DNA of 64,000 bases from Vigna angularis (taxonomy: Eukaryota; Streptophyta; Magnoliopsida; Fabales; Fabaceae). The position numbers and the translations under genes are program-made. The notes beneath the pieces are model-generated. The model did not search any database. It saw only the letters and a list, made by a program, of their open reading frames with translations, and had not been told where the DNA came from. Shown here in pieces: positions 10,986 through 23,470 of this stretch. The stretch covers positions 24,172,806 through 24,236,805 of the forward strand of contig NC_068978.1 of the NCBI RefSeq assembly GCF_016808095.1, given 5' to 3'. Positions within the stretch are counted from its first letter, which is position 1, and each line of letters begins with the position of its first letter.

Positions 10986-13756
10986 ATGGCTGATCTTTCT
11001 ACGATAAACTTTCCAGTTCTTACAGACAAGAACTGGAGCAGGTGGAGCACTCAAATACGAATCGTGTTTCGTGTACAAGGCGTGAGTGGTGTTGTAGAAG
11101 GATCAGAGACTGTGAAAGACGATGAAACCTGGAAATGGCACCTAAGGCTTGGCCATTTGAATTTCAAAGATTTGAAAAAGGTAAGTGAGAAAGGCTTGGT
11201 AGATGGAATATCAGACATCAGATTACCAAAAAGCATGTGTGAATCCTGTGTCATTGGAAAGAAAACGAGAAGATCATTTCAGTCAAAGATAGAAATGAGA
11301 TCTAAAGAGTGTCTCGAGGTAGTACACTCTGACATTTGCGGTCCTTTGGAGGTGTCAACCTTGGCCGGAAATAGGTATTTCATTACTTTCATAGATGAAT
11401 TCAGTAGAATGTCTTGGGTGTTTCTAATAAAGCTAAAGAGTGAAGCGTTTGGAATATTCAAGAAGTGGAAAGTCAGAGTTGAAAAAGAAAGTGGAAAAGC
11501 AATCAAGGTGTTAAGAACTGACGGTGGAGGCGAGTACACATCTCATGGGTTTGAGCAATTCTGCCAAGAAAATGGAATCAATCACGAGGTAACAGCTCCC
11601 TATACTCCGCAGCATAATGGCCTGGCTGAGAGGAGAAACCGGACAATCTTGAACATGACCAGATGTCTTCTGAGAGAGAAGAGTGTGTCACGAATTCTCT
11701 GGGGCGAAGCTGTGTCAACAGCTATTCACATTCTGAACAGGTGTCCCACTAAATGTCTTGCAGACAAAGTGCCCATCGAAGCTTGGACAGGTAAGAAACC
11801 CTCGGTTAAGCATTTCAAAGTATTTGGATCTTTGGTTTTTGTTCATGTTGCAGATCAAAGAAGGACGAAGCTGGAAGATAAAGGAAAGGCAATGGTATTC
11901 GTAGGATATCATCCAACCGGTGCGTATAAGCTCTATGATCCTGTGAAAGACAAGATGGTGCTAAGTAGAGATGTGGTGTTTCTGGAAGATAAAAATTTGG
12001 ATTGGAAACAAAGAAAGACAGAGATGAAGAGGATATCGATAATGCATGGGGTAGTAGATGAATCTACATCTACTGAAACAGATCCCGCCGATTTCACCAA
12101 CAGTCAAGCAGATCTGGAAAACACAACACAGAGACCAAGGAGACAACCTGTGAGACCATCCAGGTTCTCGAACTATGAAGTTTACTCTGATACAGGGGTG
12201 AGTGATGAAGGAAACTTAGTTCATATGACCTTGTTAGCTGGATCAGAATCAATAACTCTAGAAGACGCCTTAAAGCAACCTGTTTGGAAGACAACGATGA
12301 TTGAAGAAATGAAATCTATAGAAAAGAACGAGACGTGGAAGTTGGTCGACCTTCCACCTGATAAACATTGCATTGGAGTAAAGTGGGTTTTTAAACACAA
12401 ACTCAAGGGGTCGATTTCTACAACGTCAAGGGGTCGATTTCTCAGAGGTCTTTGCTCCAGTTGCAAGGTTAGAAACAATCTGATTAGTTATAGCTATTGC
12501 TTGTGCCAAACATTGGTCACTTTTCCAACTTGACGTTAAATCGGCTTTCCTGCATGGACCCTTGGAGGAGGAGGTATACGTTCAACAACCTCCTGGATTC
12601 AACGTCAAGGACAGGAAGTAGCAGGTGTACAAGCTACAGAAAGCTCTCTATGGCTTACGGCAAGCTCTAAGATCTTGGAACAAGAAGATTGATACCTTCT
12701 TCAGCAGTCACGGGTTTGAGCGATGCATTGTAGAGCATGGCCTCTACGTGAAGGAGAATTCTGATGGTGCAAAAATGATCATCTGCATGTATGTTGACGA
12801 CCTACTAATTACCGGTTCAAGCCAAAAGGAGATTGATGAGTTCAAGAAAATGATGAAGGTTGAATTCGAGATGACGGATCTCGGGAAACTTGGCTACTTC
12901 TTGGGAATGGAGTTCACTCATACAACAACTGGACTGCTGATGCACCAACAAAAATATGCAAAAGAACTACTGGAGAGATATAAGATGATCGACTGCAACG
13001 AGACCAAAAGCCCACTGGAGATAAAATGAGAAGCTAAAATTAGATGAATCTGAAGAAGGTGTGAATGAAACTGTCTACAAACAGATAGTGGGATCTCTAC
13101 GTTTTCTTTGCAACAGCAGGCCAGATCTTGCGTTTAGCATTGGTCTGATAAGTCGGTTTATGGGCAATCCAAAGAAGAGTCATATGACTGCTGCCAAACG
13201 CGTGCTGAGATATGTTAAAGGAACTGGAAGTTGTGGAATTCTGTTTCCATACGGGATGAAGAATAATGAGTTGAAGCTTGCTGGATTCAGTGATTCAGAC
13301 TATGGAGGTGATCAAGTTGAAAGAAAGAGTACTTCAAGGAACATCTTCTTCCTGAACAAAGCACCTGTCTCGTGGTGCTCTAAAAAGCAATCTGTAGTTG
13401 CTTTATCAAGTTGTGAGGCGGAATACATATCTGGCTGCAATGCTGCATGCCAAGGTATCTGGCTAAGTGAAGTGCTAAAGGAGTTAAGGATACAGGAAGA
13501 GGGTGCAATGGTATTGAAGATGGATAACACATCGGCAATAAATTTAGCAAAGAATCCAGTGAGCCATGGAAGAAGCAAACATATAGAAATAAAATTCCAT
13601 TTTTTAAGAGACATGGTAAACAAAGGAAAAGTTGAAGTGGTTTACTGCAAAACAGATTTCCAATTGGCTGATCTCTTCACTAAATCACTTAAATTTGATA
13701 GATTTGAGTTACTTAGGAAAGATATTGGAGTACTATCCTTGGACAGCTTGAATTAA
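10986..13756 (+). pseudogene. defective copia gag-pol polyprotein
   Basis: The first part starts at ATG 10986. About 45 codons of gag start ([14 protein letters not shown]) run straight into the pre-integrase zinc motif ([13 protein letters not shown] ... CESCVIGK), so most of gag and the protease were lost in frame. The integrase core follows, with HSDICGPL and RTDGGGEY carrying the first two acidic residues, then the start of reverse transcriptase ([11 protein letters not shown]). Near 12400-12440 a 17-base phrase is repeated 29 bases apart, RT sequence is missing and the frame is lost. RT continues with a TAG at 12619-12621, the YVDD active-site box near 12789 and a stop at 13027. RNase H is in another frame (13061-13756) and is whole, with the CEAEY and DNTSAI motifs. 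The breaks are real lesions and no product is expected. Confidence 0.88.
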
Positions 13757-13763
13757 GGAGGTG
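13755..13763 (+). other. polypurine tract of the copia element
   Basis: AAGGAGGTG lies directly before the 3' LTR, as expected for the second-strand primer of a copia element. Confidence 0.75.
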
Positions 13764-13941
13764 TGTTAGAATATGTAATTAAAGCTGTCATACAGTATAG
13801 GTTTTCTGTATGGTACGATAGTTGGCATACTCTCACTCTGTATATATTTACATTACCTCTCTTACATACATAATACAGTTTTAACATTTCTGAATTCTCT
13901 CTCTCTCTAGTTCTTCTTGCACCCTTTTCTCTCTGTTTTCC

Positions 13942-13942
<1 letters not shown>
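13764..13942 (+). repeat. 3' LTR of the copia element
   Basis: 179 bp, with the same ends as the 5' LTR and two differences from it. Confidence 0.9.
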
Positions 13943-13992
<50 letters not shown>

Positions 13993-14424
13993 TTATTTTT
14001 GAGTAGAAGATTACCTCCCATCTAAATTTATTTTAAATAAAATAAAATATGAGGAATGAAATGTAATGATATGTATTGAATTTTTGTGTGAGATAGTGAA
14101 CAATATAATATGAACGTGTTATTTTTTTCTATAAACAGTAATCTTTTCGCGAAATGTTTAAATGCCTTCCTTTTCTAAAATACGTATGTATCTTGAATTT
14201 TATACTTAAAAACAATACAATTTATAAAGTCAAAATACATTTAAAAACTTACCGCATGAGAACTAAAAGAAACGCAAAATCCGGAAGATAGATAACAGCA
14301 TAAAATGACATTCCTGCATAACTAATATCTAAGAAAACACAGCAACATAATAGAAGGAGTTAAGCAATGTGTCTTACAAAATTAAGGCGAAAAGTATATA
14401 ATGATGCTCGCATACCCTTGTTAA
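13943..14424. repeat. TA microsatellite and second half of the tandem duplication, then spacer
   Basis: A TA tract (13943-13988) leads into GAGTAGAAGATTACCTCCC and a further ~110 bases that match 10500-10640. From about 14150 the sequence is unique and leads to the 3' end of the MYB gene. Confidence 0.6.
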
Positions 14425-16565
14425 TCAGTATTTTGTACTTATCGGATTCATTCCCCTGTTGATTGCATTCGTTCCAATTGCACCATATGAAACCCCAATA
14501 TTATTACTTTTAACTTGCAATGGCGCGTAGTTGCTGCTATTTCCAATAAACATTTCGTTTGTACACCTGAACAAAGTGGCTAGCCCATTCTTATTCTTTT
14601 TGCTTGTGGCTTTCTTCAACACTTTTGTAGATTCTTCCATAGCAGTGACCCTTTTAACGTAAGCACGGAGCATTGATCCTTCGTAAGGGTTTTTCTTACT
14701 CCCGTTGTAGCTCCTGCAACTCTGGCGTCTCTTGGTTCCATTCCAATGATTCTTAATACTATTTTCAGTCCTTCCAGGTAGCCTCTTAGCAATCTCTGAC
14801 CACCTGTTGCCAAATTCCTGGTGGGCTTTGATCAGAATCATGTCTTCTTCCAGGCTCCACGACTCCTTCTGCAAAATTAGTTCATACACCAAAATATTAT
14901 TACTATATGCTCCATATTACTAATACTGAACACAGGACAACCATACTTTGCGGCTGTCTGTATAGCTATGAATATTCAAAGACATATACAACATAAATAT
15001 GGATTTTTTTTTTTTCAAATTTAATAAGACACTGATGCAGATCAATGTTGAGAAAGAAAATATACATTTTCTGACTCCATATCATCATTCTCTCCAGAAA
15101 ATATACAATTTAAGAGAAAGAAAAAAAAATACCACTCAAAAATATTTTATTTCCAAACCATAATAAAATATCAATTTCAAAGAATTTATCAGGGGCGTGG
15201 CAATTAGGATGGATTTAATAATTTTACATTTCGAATTATAAAATGGATTGTGTGAAATACCTATTAACTTTTTTTTTTATTAAATGTTCAATTTATTTAA
15301 TAAAAATTCAGGTCAATGTATTTATTAATATGTTTTTAAAGATGATGTCTAATTTATCAATAATTAAGTAATATTTAATTACGAAGAAAATGTTGGATTA
15401 TTTTTATGTTAAGTATAAATAGGAAGAACTATTTGATTTTGACAATTAATTGATAAATCAGAAAACATTCATAAAATTAAATGAATGTAATACATGTGTT
15501 TTTTGTTTTTTGTTTCAGTAATAAAGTGATCTCATGAATTTACTTTACTTATTGATGACGGAACCAAGATTTGTTATATATAAAATTTCATTTGAAAATG
15601 TTTTGTAACTTCAATAACTTTTTAAATCATAAAGAGAAATTATATATAAATTTAAAATAAACTAAATATTCTAAGAAAAAAAATCAAAATCACACATTTA
15701 GGTCATCAGTTTTGCATATATCATAATTATAAGTTTAATTTTCATTAAAAAAAAAAATCAATGCTTGACGTATATAAATATCAATGTCTATTTAGCTTAT
15801 CTAAATAATTATGTCATTAAAATAAGCTTATCTTTTATTAAAAAGTATGTTTTCCATGCATTTAAATAATCATAATAAATCTTTAATGTAATTCAACTAT
15901 ACAATTTGTTTCTCCAATTGGGACTCATGCACCTAATCGACTGCATGTTAAATTGTTATAGCTAATGTCTAAAAATCAGGAAAAATATAAATTATTTAGA
16001 GTAAATTTGTTAGCATATTTCAAATTGTGTACTGTTCATAATTTAGCTTACTACATTTTTAAAATGTAATAACTATTTCGTAATATATTATTTATAATCA
16101 AGTTTAAAAGACAGGCTAACAAAAATTTGCAATGTAATTTTTTTAAAATTAAAATAATGAATGAGAAATAAATTATATTCAAATATCTGATTTATAAAGA
16201 GAAAGAAACAATTCTCTTAATATTAAAGTCCGTAAAAAGTAACATATCTCTCTTAAATTAAAAGAAATGTCTTTATTTTACAATGAAAATATTTATCAAA
16301 AACTAATTATTATTTAAAATATAAAAATAGTAAACGAGAAAAAACCTGAAAATAAAAATAATATTAAAAATAAATTATATTCAAATATCTGGTCTATAAA
16401 GTGAAAAAAGTAACTATCTCTATAAGAAAGTCTATAAAAGAAATAATATATATCTCTCTCTAAAGTTAGAAGAATTTTCTTTAACTTCACAATGAAAAAT
16501 ATTTATCAAAAAAATAAGTATTTTATAAAACTTTAAAAAAAGGGACAATTAAATATTATTTCCTG

Positions 16566-16642
<77 letters not shown>

Positions 16643-17997
16643 TAAAAAATTAAATTAAAAATTAGGATGGACAAATCCTTTATTAATTATAAACAAACTG
16701 AAATGGTACGGAACACAGACACTTATTATAAATTATTAATTCTCTTAAAAAAATCACTAAGAAATTATATAAATGCAACTTTAATTAAGTAAATTTTTAT
16801 TTTTATTTTTACAACGATTATCATTAACTGCACCATGTTTATGTATAATTTATTACATTAATTTATGTGTTATTCGTTTAATAAGTTTAAACTTCAATCT
16901 CATAACCAAAAGTTCTATATTCATAAGAATGGAAGGAAGAAAAACCCTAATGTTTGGCCGGAGATGATTGTGCCATCTTTCTCGACATTGCTTTCCAACT
17001 CTGCCGCACATCAACTTTGCAATTTCTGACCATTTCTTCGGTCCAAATTGATTCACCAACTCCACAAGAGCACTACAAAACCCAGAAATTTCGATTTAAT
17101 TAAACATTAATAATTTTTTCAGCATTGGCAGATGACTGAAAAGAAAACTTCTCAGTAATTAAAATATAAGCAAATCACGAATAGTTTAAAATACAATCGG
17201 TTAGTTGACTTTATTTTTATTAAAAACACGTCAAAAACAAAATAAAAGTAAATGACAAGTTTTACATATAATTGTTTAAATGATTTAATAATTTTCATTA
17301 TATTATTACCACTGGATAAATAGTTTTCATTACTAAATTATTCTATTCTTCATGATGGAAAAATGAGAAAAATCAAAGAAAATGAGAAAAGATTGGAAGA
17401 ACAGATGTTATTTATATACCTGTCTTCTTCGGGAGTCCACTGTCCTTTGATTATATTATCAGTAGCATTGTGGGTATTGTTTTCCACCTCTACCATCCTT
17501 CGATCAGTGTCCCTATGAAATTCACTCATACCCAATCCATACTCATTAGAGAGACAGAAAGGAGATGGTGAGTTGGGAGAAGACGCTTCAAAAGGATGAA
17601 CCATGGTTTTCTGGGAAAAATCCCATATGACTTTGCCTTTATGGTCATCATACAAAGCTTCAATTTTGCTGTTGTTCTTGGGTACTAACATCACAGGCTG
17701 GTGACTGTTAATGTTAGCAAAAGACCCATCACCGAAAGAAGGGGTTGGTATCCCGTTCCCATACATGGGGGTTACGATGGGGTTGGAACCGTCCATCACA
17801 AACGGAGGGACATTCACGATGTGGTCTTGAAAATGGTGGAAAACATGGTTAGGGTTAAACATGATGGGTTGAGATGGAGGAATGAAAATGGAGCTTTGGG
17901 ATGGAAACATGTATTGAGCGTGTGGATTCAAGTAGGGGATTTTGGGACATATACTAGATAGGTACTGTGGCCCTTGAAAGCACGGATCGAACTCCAT
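14425..17997 (-). CDS. R2R3-MYB transcription factor, MYB98/MYB115/MYB118-like
   Basis: Three exons on the minus strand, 17997-17420, 17072-16946 and 14868-14425, give 382 aa; the joins keep the frame and use GT-AG. Residues 1 to ~185 are low-complexity, rich in Pro, Ser and Asn. R2 starts at about 187 (KGQWTPEED, then [17 protein letters not shown] and [14 protein letters not shown]). R3 starts at about 236 ([45 protein letters not shown]). The regularly spaced Trp residues are present, with a non-aromatic first residue in R3 as in plant R2R3 proteins. The R2 sequence and TKRRQ just after R3 place it in the group with Arabidopsis MYB98, MYB115, MYB118 and MYB64. Members of that group act in the female gametophyte or seed; this role is inferred by family. 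Intron 2 is about 2.1 kb, very AT-rich, with a TA microsatellite. The start is the only ATG that covers the long first exon. Confidence 0.88.
16570..16637. repeat. TA microsatellite in MYB intron 2
   Basis: An uninterrupted run of TA dinucleotides of about 68 bp inside the second intron of the MYB gene. It is likely to vary in length between individuals. Confidence 0.9.
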
Positions 17998-18413
17998 GTA
18001 AAAATGCTCACAACAATTCAGCGGGTTACGAAACAGAGACTGAAAGAGAGAAACTTGTATGTATGCAGATATAGTAGAGGATTCTTACAGTTATATGTAG
18101 AGTTGGACATAGATTTGTACAGTGAAGAAATTTATGTGTATGCTTTCTACGGTCGTGATTCATAGTCACTGTGTCGGTTCGTGTTCCACTCTTTGCTATA
18201 TGTTGGCAACAAAATGTCACTTTATTCAACTTGTTTTAAAATTTTGACAAGAATCATAAACATAAATTTATAACCACATTGTTAAGATGGAAGGATAACC
18301 ATAATTTTAATTTGTTTCTATCTAATAACTAGGTTTTATTAATTATTTTTACAAATTAAAATAAGTACATTCAAATTAGTTAAGACCATACAGGTACATA
18401 ATCATCTAGGATT

Positions 18414-18417
<4 letters not shown>
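17998..18417 (-). promoter_or_regulatory. upstream region of the MYB gene
   Basis: About 420 bp lie between the MYB start and a long TA microsatellite. The minus strand shows CTACTATATCTGC about 75 bases before the ATG, a possible weak TATA box. No other regulatory site can be named with confidence. Confidence 0.3.

Positions 18418-18481
<64 letters not shown>
18418..18481. repeat. TA microsatellite
   Basis: Uninterrupted TA dinucleotides, about 63 bp, between the MYB promoter and AT-rich spacer. Confidence 0.9.
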
Positions 18482-18483
<2 letters not shown>

Positions 18484-18812
18484 TCTAATTGTTGTTAACA
18501 CTTAATTCCTCATTAATTTGGTTGATTTAAATGTATTATCTTTTATATTTATATTTATATTTTTCTCTCTTTATCTCTTAGTCATAATTTGGTTTATTGA
18601 AATGTATATTATCTTTTATATTTATATATTTTTGATGATTTTGCCCCCTTCCAGTAATGTTCTTTAATAAAATAAAATAAAAATAGTCAAGTCTTATATG
18701 TTTAGTGAAGCGGAGAATTTTACCAACCTTCCATTAATGGTTAACAATTACCAACCCAGTCCGAAGTTAGATTAATGCGTATATTGATTATTATATAAAA
18801 AAAAGTATTTAT
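18482..18812. other. AT-rich spacer
   Basis: AT-rich sequence with a local imperfect duplication of about 70 bp around ATCTTTTATATTTATAT (18537 and 18610). No gene is seen. Confidence 0.35.
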
Positions 18813-20732
18813 CAGTATAACTAGTACATGTAGAGAACTAAGACGTAAATTGAATATTCATGTGTACTTATATAATAATATTATTATTGCAAATAAAGAA
18901 TAGAAAATATAAATTAAAAAAAAGGTTATTTACATTAACATGTGTAACATTAAAATATAAAATATTTTAATTTAAAATAAATAATATATTTTTTAACATC
19001 ATCTATTAATCCTAATAAAAATAATTAAATATATTAAATTTATGTGTGGATCTAACTTATCCAATATTTTTTTATGAGTATAAGTATGAGTCAAGTCCAT
19101 ACTGAGTAGGTAATATAAAAATAAATAAATACATTATATCATAGTGTTGGTTGGACCAATGTTAAATAAGAAAAATAAATTTTAAAAATATATTAATTAT
19201 AAAGTCGGTTTAAAAACTAAGTGCACTAAATTAAGTTTCAAATTCGGAATAAATTTAGAAACTCCCAACTCTTATTAATTATTAATTTTTTTACTCTATT
19301 GGATTTTAAAAAATTTTAAATTTTTCAATTGAATTAGGAGTGTAAAAATTTGCTGTTAACATTAAAATAAAAAATAATTTCATAATTTAAAATAAATAAT
19401 AAATTCTTTAGTATCCTCTATTCCATGTAAGTCCTAATAAAAATAATTAAATACATAAAAGTTCTATGTGGATTTAACTGGTAAAAAAATATTTTTTTTA
19501 ATATAAGCATGAGTTAGTCGACGTTAGACAATATAAAAAGAAATACATTAATCATTGATTGGACCGATGCAAATAAGAAAAATAAATTTAAAAAATACTT
19601 GATTTTGAAGTTAAGTGCATTAAATAAAAAATAAAAGGCTTAATTAAGTAGTTTTTTTGTAAGTTTGTGAGTCCTTATTAAATTTGTTTTGTATAATATT
19701 GAATTCTAAAAACTTTAAGGCTTTTCAATTGAGTGGTAAGTGTCAGACTTTTCAGTTAATTAGATGATACAGACACTTCAAATTAATAGAAAATCGTTTA
19801 TTAATTTAAGTGTTCAATATATTGATATAAAACATAAAACTACACTATCATATTATATTATAATATTTCTCAAATATTCTCTTAAAAAGTCTTTTAAAAT
19901 ACCAAGTACATAAAATTAAAATGAGAGAATATATGCAATAAAACAAACTATTTTTAAGAAAATGTAGTTTTCCATATCTACTTCACTCTTGAACCCGATC
20001 ACTACTAGTCTTTCCACTTATAATATTCTCTGTTCTCGTGTACATACATGATCATGACAAAAGAAAACACATTTATAAACCAAAGGATAAGGTAGAGTTT
20101 AAAATAAAAAGAAATATAATATAAAGTTTTGATTCATACTATACAAACATATATCAAAATTTCATAGACTCAACTTCTGAAGAATCGATGTATAGACTAG
20201 TACTATGAGATCATGCACACCATTGCTTGATTATTTATACCCCTTAGAAGCCATAACTATAATGTGTATGAGTTGCTCCTTGACCCATATTACATGGTGA
20301 GGTAAATTCAAATCTTTTATAAGTATGACTATTACCATAGCGCAATGACCATATTTCACTCTTGAAGTTGCTTCATCATTAACATATGACGAGAAAGCAT
20401 CATCATTATGTCTCCAAAGCATCTTGTTCCATAAGAAGTTCTTTTCTAAGAAGTATACTTTAAACCAATATCTTAATGAAGATCTTTGAAACTTCAACTA
20501 TGTGTACATGTGTGTTTGTGGGCATCATGAGTTATGGTTGATGATGAATATATTTTAGAGGATAATTTATAAGGTACTATATTTGTACATGTTTTTCTGG
20601 GTTGGTGTTATAGGTTTTGAGATATGTTAAGTAATAACCAGGTCCTTAATTTAATCTTTTTTATAATGTTAGGTTTGCCTATTTGTTTTTATGGTTGTGT
20701 AAAGATTAACAAAATTACGAAAAGTATTTGCT
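18813..20732. repeat. large repeat unit A, about 1.92 kb
   Basis: Begins with the ACTAGTACATGTAGAGAACT block and is followed directly by a second, diverged unit of the same structure. Inside unit A two stretches of about 400 bp (about 18940-19340 and 19350-19740) resemble each other: both run through TCCTAATAAAAATAATTAAA, a GTGTGGAT/ATGTGGAT phrase, ATAAG(T/C)ATGAGT and TTGG(A)CC(A/G)ATG. The last third carries the minus-strand open frame at 20231-20497. The unit type is not recognised. It has no transposon ends that I can prove. Confidence 0.75.
20231..20497 (-). other. unidentified open frame in repeat unit A
   Basis: 88 codons without a stop. The last ~50 codons (from about YVNDEAT to VMASKGYK) are shared with the frame at 22288-22491 in unit B. 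Start codon and splicing are unclear. I recognise no family. It may be an exon remnant or may stay open by chance; sharing between the two units follows from their common origin and does not by itself show coding. Confidence 0.25.
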
Positions 20733-22287
20733 AGTAGAACTAGTACATGTAGAGAACTTAGACGAAAAGTGAATATTCATGTGTACTTACACAATAATAT
20801 TATTATTGCAAAAATGCAGGATAAATTTTCATAAAATAACATCGATCAAAAAAGAAGCCATTAGAATAGATATATCAAACCGATTCTATATCAATAAACA
20901 GTAAATGTAAATAATAGAAAATATAAATTAAAGAAAAGTTATTTACATTAACATGTGTAACATTAAAATAGAAAATATTTTTAATTTAAAATAAATAATA
21001 TATTTTTTAACATCCTCTATTAATCCTAATAAAAATAATTAAATATATTAAATTCATGTGTGGATCTAACTTATCCAATAACTTTTTTTAATATAAGTAT
21101 GAGTCAAGTCCATACTAAGTGGGTAATATAAAAATAAATAAATACATTAATCATATTGTTGGCTGGACCAATGTTAAGTAAGAAAAATAAATTTTAAAAA
21201 TACATTAATTATATTAATTATAAACGGTTTAGAAACTAAGTGTACTGAATTAAGTTTCAAATTCAGATAAATTTAGGAACTTCCAATTGAGTTTTTATTA
21301 ATTTTTTTTACTCTATTGAATTTTAAAAAATTTAAAACTTTTCAATTGAGTTAGGAATGTAAAACTTTTCTGTTAACATTAAAATAAAATTAATTTCATA
21401 ATTTAAAATAAATAATAAATTCTTTAGTATCCTCTAATCCATGTAAGTCCTAATAAAAACAATTAAATACATAACTGGTAAAAAAAATATTTTTTTTAAT
21501 ATAAGCATCAGTTCAGTCGACGTTAAATAGACAATATAAGAAAATAAATACATTAATCATTGATTGGACCGACGCTTATAAGTAAGAAAAATTAATTTTA
21601 AAAAATACATTAATTATCGAGTTGATTTTGAAGTTAAGTGCACTAAATAAAAACTAACGCTTTATTAAGTAGTTTTTTTATAAATTTGTGAACTTTTAAT
21701 TGAGTCTTTATTAATTTTTTTTTGTAATATATTGAATTGTAAAAAATTTAAAGCTTTTCGATTGAGTTGTGAGTGTTAAACTTTTTAGTTAATTAGGTGA
21801 TATAGACACTCCAAATTAATAAATAAATCGGTTACTAATTTAAGTGTTCCATCTATTAATATTAAACATAAAACTACACGATAATACTCATTATATTACA
21901 TTACAGTATTTTTCTAATGTTCTCATACAAAGTCTTTCAAAATATCAAGTTCATAAAACTAAAAAGAAAACTAAAAAGAAAGAATATATGCAATATAAAA
22001 CAAATTATTCTTAAGAAAGTGTAATTTTCCATGCTTACTCCACTCTTAAGTCCCATCACTCGTACGCTTCTCATCTAATATATCCTCTGTTCTCATACAT
22101 ATACACATTCATGACAAAAGAAAACATCTTTACAAACAAAAGAACAACCTAGTGTTTAAAATAAAAAGAAATATAATATAAAGTTTTGATCCATACTATA
22201 TAAATATATATCAAAATTTCATAGACTCAACCTCCGAAGAATTGATGTATAAACTAGTACCATGAGATCATGCACATCATTGCTTGA

Positions 22288-22491
22288 TTATTTATACCCC
22301 TTAGGAGTCATAACTATAATGTGTATGGGTTGCTGCTTGACCCATATGACATGGTGAGATAAATTCAAATATCTTCTAAGTATGACTACTATCATGACGC
22401 AATGAGCATCTTTCACTCTTAAAGTTGCTTCATCATTAACATATGATGAGTAAGTCATTATACCTCCAAAGCATCTTGTTCCATATATCAA
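22288..22491 (-). other. unidentified open frame in repeat unit B
   Basis: 67 codons. It is the counterpart of the frame at 20231-20497, sharing SYVNDEAT, HHVIWVK and the KGYK end with about a third of residues changed and a shortened beginning. No family is recognised. Confidence 0.22.
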
Positions 22492-22914
22492 AACATCTTA
22501 TTGGGTGAGTTCCCTCAAGAGGTTCTTTTCTAGGAAGTATGCTTTAAACCAATTTCTTAATAAAGATCTTGAAGTTTTAACTCTGTGTATATGTGTGTTT
22601 GTGGGCATAATGATTTGTGGTTGATGATGAGTACACTAGTGCAATAAAGGGAAATGACAACGGTTATTTTCGCCTATCCGCACCGATTCTGCAACCGAGG
22701 TATATAGAGGCGAGGCAAAAAGTCTACCACTTTTTTTTTTGGTCATGAACCGAGGTAAAAATGTGTGTGTTTTTGCCTTGGTTCAAATGCAACCGAGGCA
22801 GTAGAGAGTATACTTTTTTTACTTTTTTTTTATCATAATTTTTTTACTTTTTTTTATCAGACTTTTTCAAATGCAACCGAGGTATGTTAGACTTTTTTAT
22901 TATATTTTGGCCTA

Positions 22915-23068
22915 GTAGAAAGACTGGTCTTAAGACCAGGAATCAAGTTATGGAGCACTGCCTTCGGCCTCTTCATTGTGAATGTGTTCTGCTTCAACTC
23001 CTCAAAACGTTCATCCCTTGGCACATACATAGGCAGTGACTTCTCCACACGACTCTCTGCATACATAT
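22915..23068 (-). pseudogene. captured lipoxygenase exon fragment
   Basis: The minus strand reads MYAESRVEKSLPMYVPRDER and goes on with FEELKQNTF and AVLHNLIPGLK, which matches the part of plant lipoxygenases just before the catalytic domain; the wording is closest to chloroplast 13-lipoxygenases. An intact acceptor (TTATGCAG) stands at the upstream edge, so genomic DNA rather than cDNA was captured. About 50 codons remain of a protein of roughly 900, so it has no enzyme function. Confidence 0.75.
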
Positions 23069-23146
23069 CTGCATAATCAAATAACCTCAGTTACATTTTA
23101 CACACTAAATTCTCTTCAAAATCAAGAATAAACCAGCAAAAAAATC

Positions 23147-23470
23147 TTGCAAATGGGTAATATACATTTTGCAAACAATGTAGAAAGTAATAAAATTGGG
23201 GATGAGGATCTGGTGGTGATGATCCATGGCGGCGATCCTTTCTGTCCTCCAACACTCCTCCTGCTTGCAAAACATTTTCTTTCCCTTCGTCTGCTCCTCC
23301 AACGCGTCCCTCCTACCACAAGCTCTGCTAGCAACACCACCACCAACACCAGAGATCAATATCTCAGGCACCTCAACAAGCTTTCTCAAAAGATCTCCAA
23401 ACCCATCATTAAAAAACCCACCTTTATACGCTTCGGTTTCAGTAAAACTGAGGCGTATATAGCACGTTAA
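23147..23470. other. unidentified GC-richer insert of the CACTA element
   Basis: This part differs in composition from its surroundings and is open on both strands. A + strand frame from ATG 23226 reads MAAILSVLQHSSCLQN and is rich in Ser, Pro and Thr, as in a plastid transit peptide. This suggests a captured 5' exon, but I cannot name the source. Confidence 0.3.

Larger units (their letters stand above)
10683..13942 (+). mobile_element. Ty1-copia LTR retrotransposon, internally deleted, recent
   Basis: The element is about 3.26 kb with two 179-bp LTRs (10683-10861 and 13764-13942), a primer-binding site, a purine tract and a broken gag-pol frame in the copia order integrase, reverse transcriptase, RNase H. 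A full copia element is usually near 5 kb; most of gag and the protease are missing. The insertion lies in a TA microsatellite, so the target duplication (TATAT if the LTR is taken to end three bases later) proves nothing. The LTRs differ at only two sites, so the insertion is young. With stops and frameshifts in pol it cannot move on its own, but its ends and priming sites look usable in trans. Confidence 0.93.
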
